This document shows, piece by piece, positions 1 through 6,379 of a stretch of 6,954 nucleotides of DNA. Made by a program: the position numbers and the translations under genes. The DNA lies in NCBI GenBank assembly GCA_031289895.1, contig JAITOP010000235.1:1-6954 (forward strand). The letters are read 5' to 3'. The notes under the pieces are model-generated. The model saw only the letters and a list, made by a program, of their open reading frames with translations, did no database searches and was not told where the DNA came from. Source of the DNA: Prevotellaceae bacterium. GTDB lineage: Bacteria; Bacteroidota; Bacteroidia; Bacteroidales; UBA932. How positions within the stretch are numbered: position 1 is the first letter of the stretch; every line of letters starts with the position of its first letter.

Positions 1-164
1 TAAAAACGCTCGAAACGGAATATAAAAAAATAAAATACGGTTTTTCGATAATCAAAATTTTCGTAATTGGTGCAGCTGTCGGCTTTATTGCAGGCGGCTT
101 GCTGAGTAAGAAAAAAAGCGTTATTGATACGATTTTAAATTTCATTAAAAAGCTATTTAAATGA
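1..164 (+). CDS. C-terminal part of a small membrane protein in the tail operon (5' end outside window)
   Basis: This frame is open from the window edge to a TGA at 162-164 and gives about 53 residues, so the start and most of the protein lie upstream. It begins with a charged stretch (KTLETEYKKIKYG). One strong hydrophobic segment follows (IFVIGAAVGFIAGGLL, Gly/Ala-rich), then a KKK cluster and a basic amphipathic tail ending IKKLFK. This predicts a single membrane-spanning helix near the C-terminus with a positively charged, probably cytoplasmic, tail. The TGA lies one base before the ATG of the LysM-like gene, so the two are almost certainly cotranscribed and translationally coupled. The family is not recognisable from this fragment. 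A small lysis accessory (spanin- or holin-like) protein or a membrane protein of the tail module are both possible. The existence of the gene is fairly sure from frame, coupling and composition; its function is unknown. Confidence 0.65.
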   Translation, partial: KTLETEYKKIKYGFSIIKIFVIGAAVGFIAGGLLSKKKSVIDTILNFIKKLFK

Positions 165-165
165 T

Positions 166-459
166 ATGCAAACGACGGTAAAAAACAGACAAACATTATT
201 AGACATCGCGGTTCAGGAAATGGGCAGCGCAGAGGCTGTGTTTGAACTTGCAGCAGCAAATAATCTGAGCATTACCGATGAACCTGAAAACGGACAAATT
301 TTGCAAATCCCGCAATCTACGGGCGAGTATGTTCCCCGGCAGATTGTTAATTATTACAATGTAAACAAAATTAAGCCGGCAACGGCAATCGAAAACACAA
401 TAATAATTCCCGAAGGCATAGAATTTTGGGCAATAGAATATGATTTTACAGTTAGTTAA
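166..459 (+). CDS. LysM-like tail protein (gpX position)
   Basis: A 97-aa protein. Residues ~7-50 read like a single LysM repeat: NRQTLLDIAVQEMGSAEAVFELAAANNL, then a short linker and GQILQIPQ, matching the usual pattern of a first helix ('TLxDIA'), a second helix ending at an Asn, and a closing strand 'GQxLxIP'. Small LysM proteins just upstream of baseplate genes are known in contractile-tail phages (P2 gpX and relatives), where they help assemble the tail tube and baseplate hub and probably contact peptidoglycan or the spike. There is no signal peptide or membrane segment. The start is one base after the upstream TGA, and the TAA lies one base before the ATG of the baseplate gene, fitting a tightly coupled operon. 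The C-terminal ~45 residues beyond the LysM core are not recognised. The domain call is good; the gpX role is inferred from position. Confidence 0.72.
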   Translation: MQTTVKNRQTLLDIAVQEMGSAEAVFELAAANNLSITDEPENGQILQIPQSTGEYVPRQIVNYYNVNKIKPATAIENTIIIPEGIEFWAIEYDFTVS

Positions 460-460
460 T

Positions 461-1303
461 ATGGCAAGGACAATAAACGAAATAAAGGCAATAATGACAA
501 ATTCGTTCATGAGTGACGAAACAATTATGAACGCTTACAATCTGCAACCAGGCGACACTTTCGATGCACGATTCAGTAAGGCGAGCCTTGAAAATATAAT
601 ATTTTACATCGTCGCATTTTGTATGTGGACGTTGGAAATTTTGTTTGACACATTTCGTGCAGATGTAACAGCACGAATAGATGAAATAATACCGCATCGC
701 GCAAAATGGTATCGCGACAAAGCGTTGAATTTCATGAAAAATAAAACGCTGATTCCTGATTCTGATGAGTACGACACAGCAGGCATGGAAGATTCTGAAA
801 TTGATGCAGCGCACGTAATAAAACACGTAGTAGCAATAGAAAGCAACGATGCATCGATTTTGATATTGAAAATCGCAGGCGAGGGCAACGGCGAACGAAG
901 CCCTGTTGACGCTGATACGCAAATTCAATTTGAAACATACATCAGCGAAATAAAGGATGCAGGCGTTCGTATTTCAATAGTAAATGCCGAACCCGACAAG
1001 TTCAATTGCGAAGTTGATGTTTATTATGATGCCGTTTTATTGCCCGGCGATGTAGAAAATAAATGTCGCGAGGCAATTAAAAATTACATAGAAAATTTGC
1101 CTTTCAATGGCGAATATTCAAACATGAAACTTGTAGACTCGCTTCAAATTGTTGAAGGCGTTAAGATAGCTGAATTTAAATCTGCATCGTATTTAAGTAT
1201 TAACAACAGCGTTACAGAACCTATCGATGCAAAAACAGTGCCTTATGCAGGCTATTTTAAGTTGAACGATATTGTGTTAAATATGAAAGTATATAAGCAA
1301 TGA
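461..1303 (+). CDS. baseplate J/gp47-type protein
   Basis: I place the start at ATG 461 (MARTINEIKAIM), not at the in-frame ATG 440. Position 461 is one base after the preceding TAA, matching the junction before it, and MARTINEIK is the typical opening of this family; the earlier ATG would add seven odd residues and overlap the LysM-like gene. The product is 280 aa. Visible blocks are an aromatic helix followed by PHRAKWYRDKAL (~78-89), YISEIKDAGV (~160-169), the strand VDVYYDAVLLPG (~185-196), the region around YIENLPFNGEYSNMKLVDSLQIVEGV (~210-235), and VPYAGYFKL (~260-268). The 'NLPFNGE...LVDSLQxVEGV' layout is typical of the C-terminal part of baseplate J/gp47 wedge proteins, which build the ring around the tail tip in contractile tails. 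Bacteroidetes versions are shorter than the Mu or P2 proteins. The stop overlaps the next start as ATGA. Confidence 0.82.
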   Translation: MARTINEIKAIMTNSFMSDETIMNAYNLQPGDTFDARFSKASLENIIFYIVAFCMWTLEILFDTFRADVTARIDEIIPHRAKWYRDKALNFMKNKTLIPDSDEYDTAGMEDSEIDAAHVIKHVVAIESNDASILILKIAGEGNGERSPVDADTQIQFETYISEIKDAGVRISIVNAEPDKFNCEVDVYYDAVLLPGDVENKCREAIKNYIENLPFNGEYSNMKLVDSLQIVEGVKIAEFKSASYLSINNSVTEPIDAKTVPYAGYFKLNDIVLNMKVYKQ

Positions 1304-1776
1304 AATATGTTGTAGAATATAAAAAACTGGTGTTGCAATTGCTGCCGACATTTTTGCGCAAGCCGTTTGTTTGTGCATTTATGTATTCAACCGTGCAGCC
1401 TGTTATGTCTGTAAAATTCGCATTTGATGATTACAGAACGGCGACAAATTACAGGTTAAACCACAACGGACAGGTGTGTTATTTACGTGCCGTTTTGAAT
1501 GATTATTTTGACCCGATTTTGCGCCGAATAACTATAGGCGATGCCGAAAATAATCTCGAAACAATGATTATTTATTTGCGCGAAACTGAAAACTTTAAAA
1601 TTGTACCAAAACGACCGTCAGCATTGATTCTAAACAAACGAGGATTTGGCGGTGTAAACAGCTTTGACTTTACAATAAATGTTCCTGCAGAACTTATGCA
1701 AGAAAACGACAGAATTACAGCAATTACAAATATTTACAAATTAGCATCAAAACGATATTCAATAAAATACATATAA
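1300..1776 (+). CDS. conserved tail/baseplate protein in the gpI/gp48 position
   Basis: A 158-aa protein that overlaps the baseplate J gene by four bases (ATGA), so its translation is coupled to it. It opens with a helical, partly hydrophobic N-terminus (YKKLVLQLLPTFLRKPFVCAFMYSTVQPV). A highly conserved-looking core follows, TNYRLNHNGQVCYLRAVLNDYFDPILRRITI (~48-78), and near the C-terminus NKRGFGGVNSFDFTINVPAEL and INIYKLASKRYSIKYI-like strands. I recognise this pattern from proteins that directly follow baseplate J in Bacteroidetes prophages, usually annotated hypothetical. The 'LLPxFLR' start and the position match tail protein I / Mu gp48, the partner of gpJ in the baseplate wedge, so a wedge or tail-completion role is inferred. 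There is no catalytic motif or signal peptide. The family is likely real; the exact role is position-based. Confidence 0.62.
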   Translation: MKYVVEYKKLVLQLLPTFLRKPFVCAFMYSTVQPVMSVKFAFDDYRTATNYRLNHNGQVCYLRAVLNDYFDPILRRITIGDAENNLETMIIYLRETENFKIVPKRPSALILNKRGFGGVNSFDFTINVPAELMQENDRITAITNIYKLASKRYSIKYI

Positions 1777-1777
1777 A

Positions 1778-2761
1778 ATGAATGAAATACAAAAAATATC
1801 AGGAAATTATTTATCGCAGCCAAATAACGACTTCCCGTTAGACTGCGAAACGTTGGACTACTTGCAAAAAAACGAAACATTGCTTGCCGTTTTGGGCAAT
1901 ATAGCAGGCGATAAAACGATACTGCTCGGCTGCGAATTGATAAACAACAATACGGCACGCAATCCGGGTTTCATTTTTTTGCGCACTGCGGATTTTGAAA
2001 ACGGCGAAATTCTTTATTTTGAAGGCGGAGCAACGGCATCAGGAATGTATCTTAAAAAAGAGGCAATTGCTGTAACCGCACAGAACGTAGCATATCCGCA
2101 AGCATACACAAAACGTTCATTGTCGGCAGGTGTCGGCTCGGAACAATTCATTTGGAGCGATTTTAAAACATTAACGACAAATGCAGAACTTGCAGAAAAA
2201 AACGCATCGCAGGATGATGCGATAGCGGCGCTGATGCCCGCGCCGCTTGGCATTGTGCAAATGTGGGCAGGCGGCGTAGATGCGCAATCCATGCCTGCAA
2301 ATTATATGCTGTGCAACGGCGCAGAATTGTCATCGGCAACATATCCGGAATTGTACGCAAAAATAGCACGGATACATACGCCTGCAAGCGTTGCGCAAGG
2401 TATGTTTCGACTGCCTGACTTGCGTTCGCGGTTTATTGCAGGATACAACAGCGATGAAACCGACTACAACGCAATCGCCAAAGTCGGTGGCGAAAAGGCG
2501 CATTTATTAACACAAAATGAAATGCCCTCACACGTTCACTCTGTTGATGATTATTTCTATGCTGAGACATTAAGAACTGCCGGGCAGGTGGGAATTGGCA
2601 GAACGCAACTTCCAGCCGGAGTAATAGGTTCGCATGATACCGATTATGATAATAATTATTTGTATTACAAAACACACGACAGCGCAACAAAAGGCGGCGG
2701 CGCAACGCACGAAAACCGCCCGCCGTATTACGTATTAGCATTTATAATAAGAGTAAAATAA
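1778..2761 (+). CDS. phage tail collar domain protein
   Basis: A 327-aa protein starting one base after the upstream TAA. Residues ~1-150 form an N-terminal attachment region, ending in a short helical stretch (LTTNAELAEKNASQDDAIAAL) likely to trimerise. Residues ~157-325 are a classical tail collar domain: PLGIVQMWAGG (157-166), MLCNGAEL (177-184), TYPELYAKI (188-196), FRLPDLRSRFIAGY (210-223), GGEKAHLLTQNEMPSHVH (237-254) with the HxH pair that can bind metal in trimeric fibres of the T4 gp12 type, and HENRPPYYVLAFIIR (311-325), the usual closing motif. Such proteins form trimeric tail fibres or tips near the baseplate. The gene sits between baseplate and fibre genes. The insertion between the MPSHVH and HENRPPYY motifs is the part most likely exposed and variable. 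The domain call is very secure; the exact structural position on the virion is inferred. Confidence 0.9.
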   Translation: MNEIQKISGNYLSQPNNDFPLDCETLDYLQKNETLLAVLGNIAGDKTILLGCELINNNTARNPGFIFLRTADFENGEILYFEGGATASGMYLKKEAIAVTAQNVAYPQAYTKRSLSAGVGSEQFIWSDFKTLTTNAELAEKNASQDDAIAALMPAPLGIVQMWAGGVDAQSMPANYMLCNGAELSSATYPELYAKIARIHTPASVAQGMFRLPDLRSRFIAGYNSDETDYNAIAKVGGEKAHLLTQNEMPSHVHSVDDYFYAETLRTAGQVGIGRTQLPAGVIGSHDTDYDNNYLYYKTHDSATKGGGATHENRPPYYVLAFIIRVK

Positions 2762-2766
2762 AAATT

Positions 2767-4395
2767 ATGGCAATAGTAAACAGAGACACATTAAAATCGT
2801 GGTTCAAACGAGGCATGAAACCTCTCGAATCGCAGTTTGCAAATTGGATTGACAGTTTTTTTCATAAAGACGAAAAAATCCCCATCGATTCGGTTGACGG
2901 GTTGAGCAACGAGCTTAACAATAAATATGATAAAGTTTCGGGCGAAAATCTTGAGCAGGAAAACATAAGTATGGCACAGGCGATAGCCGATGAAGCGCAG
3001 GAGAGGGAAATAGATATTAATGAGCTGAAAGATGCGATTAATGATTTAGCAGAGGCAAGCGAAACATCAATAGCGGCGCACAATACATCACCAACTGCGC
3101 ATGAAGACATAAGAACGTTAATTACAGACGAGGCGCAAGCGCGCTCGCAGGGCGACACTGACGCGCTTAATACGGCAAACGCAAATGCTGATACAAAAAT
3201 TTCAGCACACAATACATCACCAACTGCGCATGACGATATACGCACAGAAGTCGCTGAAAAAGTAAATATTTCAGATATTATAGATGCGCTTGACAGCAAC
3301 GAAAGTCAAAAACCACTTTCGGCACAAATGGGAAAAGAACTTGCAGTAAGAATTGATGCTGCTAACGGCAGCGGTGGCTTTATTCCGCCTTACGATTTCG
3401 GTGTTGCAGAGCCTACACAATCGGCATTTACAAACTATGCGATGAACTACGTTTTCGGTTCAGATGCCACTAATCATTCCGGAACAGAACTTTTTAACGG
3501 AACAAAAGTGCAAAATTTATTTGATAAGCGCGTCTGGCAGCTTGCTAATACACCAAATACCGTACCTGCAATATTTTCATGGGAAGCCGCATTGGTAGTG
3601 GGAGATGCACAACGTGATTTTACTGCAAATCCAATACAAACAAACGAATTGACAGATAATTCTGTAACGGATACTAAGATTGGCAGCAGAACTATCACTA
3701 ATACTGCTACTGATACCGAAAGCACATCAGGAACTTTGACCGTTTTGTTAAGTAATTTAGGGGGACGAATAAAATCGTTACTAAACAGATTTAATGCTAC
3801 AACAGGACACGCACATAACGGCACTGACAGCGCAAAAATAGCATATTCAAATTTAACCGGAACTCCAACTATCCCGGCAGCGCCGGGAACGCTGCAAACA
3901 AATTTAACGGCTGCACAAACAGCATCAACAAGCGAAGCACTTTCTGGAGCGATAAAATTGCATCAAATAAGCAAAACAGGTAGTTATAATGATTTGCTTA
4001 ACTTGCCGAAAATTCCTGACTCACAAATTCAAACAGAGTATAACGCTACAACAGGTATGGGTGTGATATTGAATTTACCTGCAACGCTAAAAGGGCTTGG
4101 TATTTTGACAAAAGCAAATCTTACATTTACTGATACTGAATTAAGCGGTAATGAAAAATTTATTTGCTCTGTATCTGCAAATACGACTGTCGCAGTTGAA
4201 AATTTAGTGGTCGGCAAGGTTTATATAATTGTTGTAAAGAACACTGCAACGGCAATTATTTTTATAACACGCCCGAGTACTGCAAATGACAGTTTGAATA
4301 ATTGTATTTATCTAATAAATCCCGGCGCCGAAATCGAAATATCAGTTTGGTATGATGGAACAAAGAGGCGTTGGTTGGTTAGCGAGGGGATGTGA
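2767..4395 (+). CDS. tail fibre protein with His-rich repeats
   Basis: A 542-aa protein starting five bases after the upstream TAA. The N-terminal ~60 residues (MAIVNRDTLKSWFKRGMKPLESQF, then FFHKDEKIPIDSVDGL) resemble the attachment domain shared by many Bacteroidetes tail fibres. Residues ~60-165 are acidic, Ala/Asp-rich and probably coiled coil, with two copies of HNTSPTAHxDIR at 105-116 and 148-159. Next comes LSAQMGKEL (184-192), a short motif common in fibre proteins. The second half has low-complexity Thr/Asn/Ser repeats, GHAHNG (347-352, an HxH motif like those that coordinate metal in trimeric fibres), YSNLTGTPTIP (360-370), SYNDLLNLPKIP (406-417), and a C-terminal beta-rich domain (~450-542) with AEIEISVWYDGTKRRWLV. 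This layout is that of a long trimeric fibre used in host adsorption. The stop TGA is two bases before the next ATG. No chaperone or assembly gene is visible. Confidence 0.82.
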   Translation: MAIVNRDTLKSWFKRGMKPLESQFANWIDSFFHKDEKIPIDSVDGLSNELNNKYDKVSGENLEQENISMAQAIADEAQEREIDINELKDAINDLAEASETSIAAHNTSPTAHEDIRTLITDEAQARSQGDTDALNTANANADTKISAHNTSPTAHDDIRTEVAEKVNISDIIDALDSNESQKPLSAQMGKELAVRIDAANGSGGFIPPYDFGVAEPTQSAFTNYAMNYVFGSDATNHSGTELFNGTKVQNLFDKRVWQLANTPNTVPAIFSWEAALVVGDAQRDFTANPIQTNELTDNSVTDTKIGSRTITNTATDTESTSGTLTVLLSNLGGRIKSLLNRFNATTGHAHNGTDSAKIAYSNLTGTPTIPAAPGTLQTNLTAAQTASTSEALSGAIKLHQISKTGSYNDLLNLPKIPDSQIQTEYNATTGMGVILNLPATLKGLGILTKANLTFTDTELSGNEKFICSVSANTTVAVENLVVGKVYIIVVKNTATAIIFITRPSTANDSLNNCIYLINPGAEIEISVWYDGTKRRWLVSEGM

Positions 4396-4397
4396 TT

Positions 4398-5342
4398 ATG
4401 AACATAAACAGAATACCATTTTATTCGCCAAAAATATACTCGGCAATTGATGAAAAATATTACAACGGATGGCAAAATGATTTACCGGAGCCGAACTGGA
4501 CACTTCTTGCAAGTACGCTGCCTGCATCCTGTCAGGTTTTTAGAGATATAGACGGTAATTATTATCATAATTCGGGATATCAAAGTGGAGTTTGGTATAA
4601 ACGAGATGCTAATTTGGTTCAAGTTGGCAATAGTTTGTCGGCCACAACTAAATACAACAGAGGCTATCCTTATATAATAACAAATTATAGCAACACAGGG
4701 AAAGATGTTATGGTTTTTCCCGGATACTGGGGTAACACTCCTGTTTTTATTGACTTGTCTAATTTTTCTATATTACCTGTGGTTGGTTTTCCAGCAGGTT
4801 ATTTTATTGATGTAGATGGCGATTTAAGTCTCGCAACTTCCGTTGATAGATGGGCGATGGGTGGAGGCGGCGTAGTATATAACAACGGAAATACAATATT
4901 GTCGCTTGGGTTGCTTGTCGTTTGGGGCGATTTTAGACCAAATGCAATAGGCAAGCTGGCAGTAAAATACACATGCTTAAGCGGTCTTGGCATGCAGAGC
5001 ATGGCGGTAGGCGACGGGTTTATTTGTTTTTATAAATACACTGCAACTTCAAATAACCTGATAATATGTGATTATAATATGTTTCTTGAAACATTTGATA
5101 TTGACGCATCGCTTTTAAGAACGGTAACAATAAATACTCCCGGCGAAACGTGGGAGGCTTTTTATATTTATAACAACTACCTCGTAAGTTCAACGTTTTC
5201 GGGCGCGTGTTATTTGACTAATTTGCTAACAGGCGAGGCTTTTTCGACAGTCTCATTAGGAGGTTCAAATCAAAGCACGTTTTGGTGGAAAAATAAAATT
5301 TATCGCACAGGACAAAAAACCGTAACTACATTAAGTATATGA
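4398..5342 (+). CDS. unrecognised fibre-associated protein, candidate receptor-binding protein
   Basis: I choose ATG 4398 (MNINRIPFYSPKI), two bases after the fibre gene's TGA; an in-frame GTG at 4392 overlaps that gene and is less likely. The product is 314 aa with no signal peptide, no membrane segment and no motif I can name. It is rich in Tyr, Trp, Gly, Asn and Thr and appears almost entirely beta-strand. Several stretches follow a 'strand - turn - strand' rhythm, for example GDGFICFYKYTATSNNLIICDY, AFYIYNNYLVSSTFSGACY and STFWWKNKIYRTG, which would suit a beta-propeller or beta-sandwich. Being last in the tail operon, right after a long fibre and before a hairpin terminator, it is best read as the distal, host-recognising tip or an adhesin. 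This is inference from position and composition. It lacks the C-type-lectin signature of retroelement-diversified fibres. Confidence 0.6.
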   Translation: MNINRIPFYSPKIYSAIDEKYYNGWQNDLPEPNWTLLASTLPASCQVFRDIDGNYYHNSGYQSGVWYKRDANLVQVGNSLSATTKYNRGYPYIITNYSNTGKDVMVFPGYWGNTPVFIDLSNFSILPVVGFPAGYFIDVDGDLSLATSVDRWAMGGGGVVYNNGNTILSLGLLVVWGDFRPNAIGKLAVKYTCLSGLGMQSMAVGDGFICFYKYTATSNNLIICDYNMFLETFDIDASLLRTVTINTPGETWEAFYIYNNYLVSSTFSGACYLTNLLTGEAFSTVSLGGSNQSTFWWKNKIYRTGQKTVTTLSI

Positions 5343-5374
5343 AAATAATTCAATAAAAAAGCCCCCAACCACGC

Positions 5375-5395
5375 GCGGAATTGTCCAGATTCCGT
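5375..5395 (+). other. small stem-loop in the spacer after the tail operon
   Basis: CGGAAT (5376-5381) and ATTCCG (5389-5394) pair perfectly around the 7-nt loop TGTCCAG; G5375 and T5395 can add a wobble pair. It sits 33 bases after the last tail gene's stop and just before the much larger hairpin. No U-run follows, so alone it would be a poor terminator. It may form one structured RNA 3' end together with the next hairpin. Confidence 0.4.
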
Positions 5396-5404
5396 AGAAC
5401 GATT

Positions 5405-5463
5405 TAAGGTGTACACCCACCAGTCAGAGGCAATAAAAGCCTTTGAGGTGGGTGTACACCTTA
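5405..5463 (+). terminator. long bulged hairpin, likely end of the late tail transcript
   Basis: TAAGGTGTACACCCACC (5405-5421) is the exact reverse complement of 5447-5463, giving a 17-bp outer stem without mismatch. Inside it, TCAGAGGC (5424-5431) pairs with GCCTTTGA (5439-5446) with one G-T wobble, leaving only A5422-G5423 as a bulge and AATAAAA as the loop. The whole is a 25-bp hairpin. The downstream bases TTATTTATTT are U-rich in RNA but interrupted, so termination or 3'-end protection is plausible rather than textbook. It separates the tail operon from the methyltransferase remnant. Each arm also contains the 10-bp palindrome GGTGTACACC, so DNA-binding or cruciform roles are alternatives. 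The structure itself is certain; its role is inferred. Confidence 0.6.
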
Positions 5464-5530
5464 TTTATTTGGACGCTGCAAAAATAGTAATAAAATATAA
5501 ATAAAATAACAATTAAATGAAATTTAAATA

Positions 5531-6337
5531 ATAAAAACACCAATAACCTACTGGGGCGGCAAACAGCAGCTAACCGCTAAGATATTATCATTGATGCCGC
5601 CGCATGTGCGATATAATGAACCGTTTTTCGGCGGCGGCGCAATTTTCTTTGCAAAGAAACCCGCCGAAATTGAATTTATCAATGACATCAATGGTGAGAT
5701 GGTCAATTTTTATCGCATTTTGAAGCGCAAATTCGGCGCATTAAAGGATGAAGTTGATTGCACTCTGCACAGCGAATTTCAGCACAACCAAGCGCGTGAA
5801 ATTTATGCAAATCCGCTAAATCACAACGACGTGTTGCGTGCATGAGCGGTGTGGATGCTGTCGCACCAATCAATTTACTCAATTCTGACAAACGGATGGT
5901 CGGTTTCGATTGATAAAAACAAAGCAAATCAAGTGCAATGGAGTAAATCCGCGTTCACAATCGCCTACGCCCGCAGATTGGAGCGCACAAGCATATTTTG
6001 CCGCGATGCAATTTCAGTAATAAAATCAACCGACACGCCAACAATTTTCCACTACGTAGATCCGCCGTATTACAACGCCGACATGGGACATTACGGCGGT
6101 TATACGGCTGCTGATTTTGAAAATTTACTTATCGTGCTAACGCAAATTGAAGGCAAATTTATGTTGAGTTCGTACCCAAGTGAGTTACTTGATAAATATA
6201 GCAAACAAGCGGGTTGGCATACGATAAATATTGAAATGTATAAGAGTTCAGGGCGCGGCAACAGCAGCACGAAAACGGAAGTTATAACAGTTAATTATGA
6301 TAGTGATAATATTTTGCAACAGGCGCGGTTGTTTTAG
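5531..6337 (+). pseudogene. dam: D12-class (Dam-type) DNA adenine-N6 methyltransferase, start codon lost and in-frame TGA
   Basis: Read from 5531, the frame encodes a complete-length enzyme (268 codons) that would methylate adenine N6 using S-adenosylmethionine. Conserved pieces in order: KTPITYWGGK (codons 2-11, cofactor-binding start), PFFGGGAIFF (31-40, motif I), INDINGEMVNFYRILK, AVWMLSHQS (106-114), FHYVDPPYY (catalytic motif IV, D at codon 177), GKFMLSSYP and a terminal TEVITVNY strand. Two lesions are visible. The family's usual MKTPITYWGGK opening has ATA where ATG is expected (5531-5533), with an in-frame TAA just upstream and no other suitable start. Codon 105 (5843-5845) is TGA exactly where relatives have Trp in 'RAWAVW'. 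Both fit single G-to-A changes. With no frameshift, deletion or eroded motif, the decay looks recent. Later starts (TTG 5591, ATG 5594, GTG 5849, ATG 5855) would give only halves, separating the cofactor motif from DPPY. It is an orphan phage-type gene; no restriction enzyme is beside it. Confidence 0.88.
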
Positions 6338-6379
6338 CACACGATAGCTCTAAATAACTTTATTAATTTGCACGTGTGC
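6337..6379 (+). other. inverted repeat flanking the end of the methyltransferase remnant
   Basis: GCACACG (6337-6343), starting on the last base of the TAG stop, is the exact reverse complement of CGTGTGC (6373-6379), with a 29-nt AT-rich interval. It could form a weak stem-loop after the methyltransferase remnant. No T-run follows, so termination is unlikely. The right arm overlaps a second dyad that may be an operator. Chance occurrence cannot be excluded for a 7-bp repeat. Confidence 0.25.

Noticed and set aside
440..460. Earlier ATG for the baseplate gene
   Set aside because: It overlaps the preceding gene and adds an atypical seven-residue extension; ATG 461 fits the operon spacing and the family's usual N-terminus.
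452..938. Antisense open frames opposite the baseplate gene (and similar ones opposite the collar and fibre genes)
   Set aside because: They lie wholly opposite well-supported genes, are rich in Cys, Arg and Ser from reverse-complement composition, and have no family-like motif.
5255..5275. tRNA-like GGTTCAAAT
   Set aside because: It resembles a T-loop but lies inside a coding sequence with no acceptor stem, D-arm or anticodon arm around it.
5405..5463. Integron attC site
   Set aside because: The bulged hairpin looks superficially similar, but the core motifs at its ends (GTTRRRY/RYYYAAC) are missing and no integron cassette structure surrounds it.
4392..5470. Diversity-generating retroelement with its variable region in the last fibre gene and the hairpin downstream
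   Set aside because: A hairpin after a tail-tip gene is reminiscent of such systems, but there is no reverse transcriptase, no template repeat similar to the gene's 3' end, and no C-type-lectin motif in the window. A complete element sequence could reopen this.
5517..5531. Mini-ORF ATG-AAA-TTT-AAA-TAA as a leader frameshifting into the methyltransferase
   Set aside because: It would need a -1 shift to reach the right frame, and no X-XXY-YYZ slippery heptamer is in register; four codons in such AT-rich DNA are likely chance.
5843..5845. TGA reassigned to tryptophan (alternative genetic code)
   Set aside because: All other Trp codons, including many in the fibre-tip and collar genes, are TGG, and TGA ends the baseplate, fibre and fibre-tip genes in positions that suit the next start. 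One in-frame TGA in a gene that also lacks its start is better explained as a lesion. TAA or TAG codons follow those TGA stops closely, so the stop usage alone is not decisive, but the TGG usage is.
5591..5845. Two separate functional genes (84 aa and 162 aa) in the methyltransferase region
   Set aside because: Both pieces are in the same frame and together match one enzyme. The first lacks the WGGK cofactor segment if started at TTG/ATG, and the second begins only after the stop. They are halves of one broken gene.
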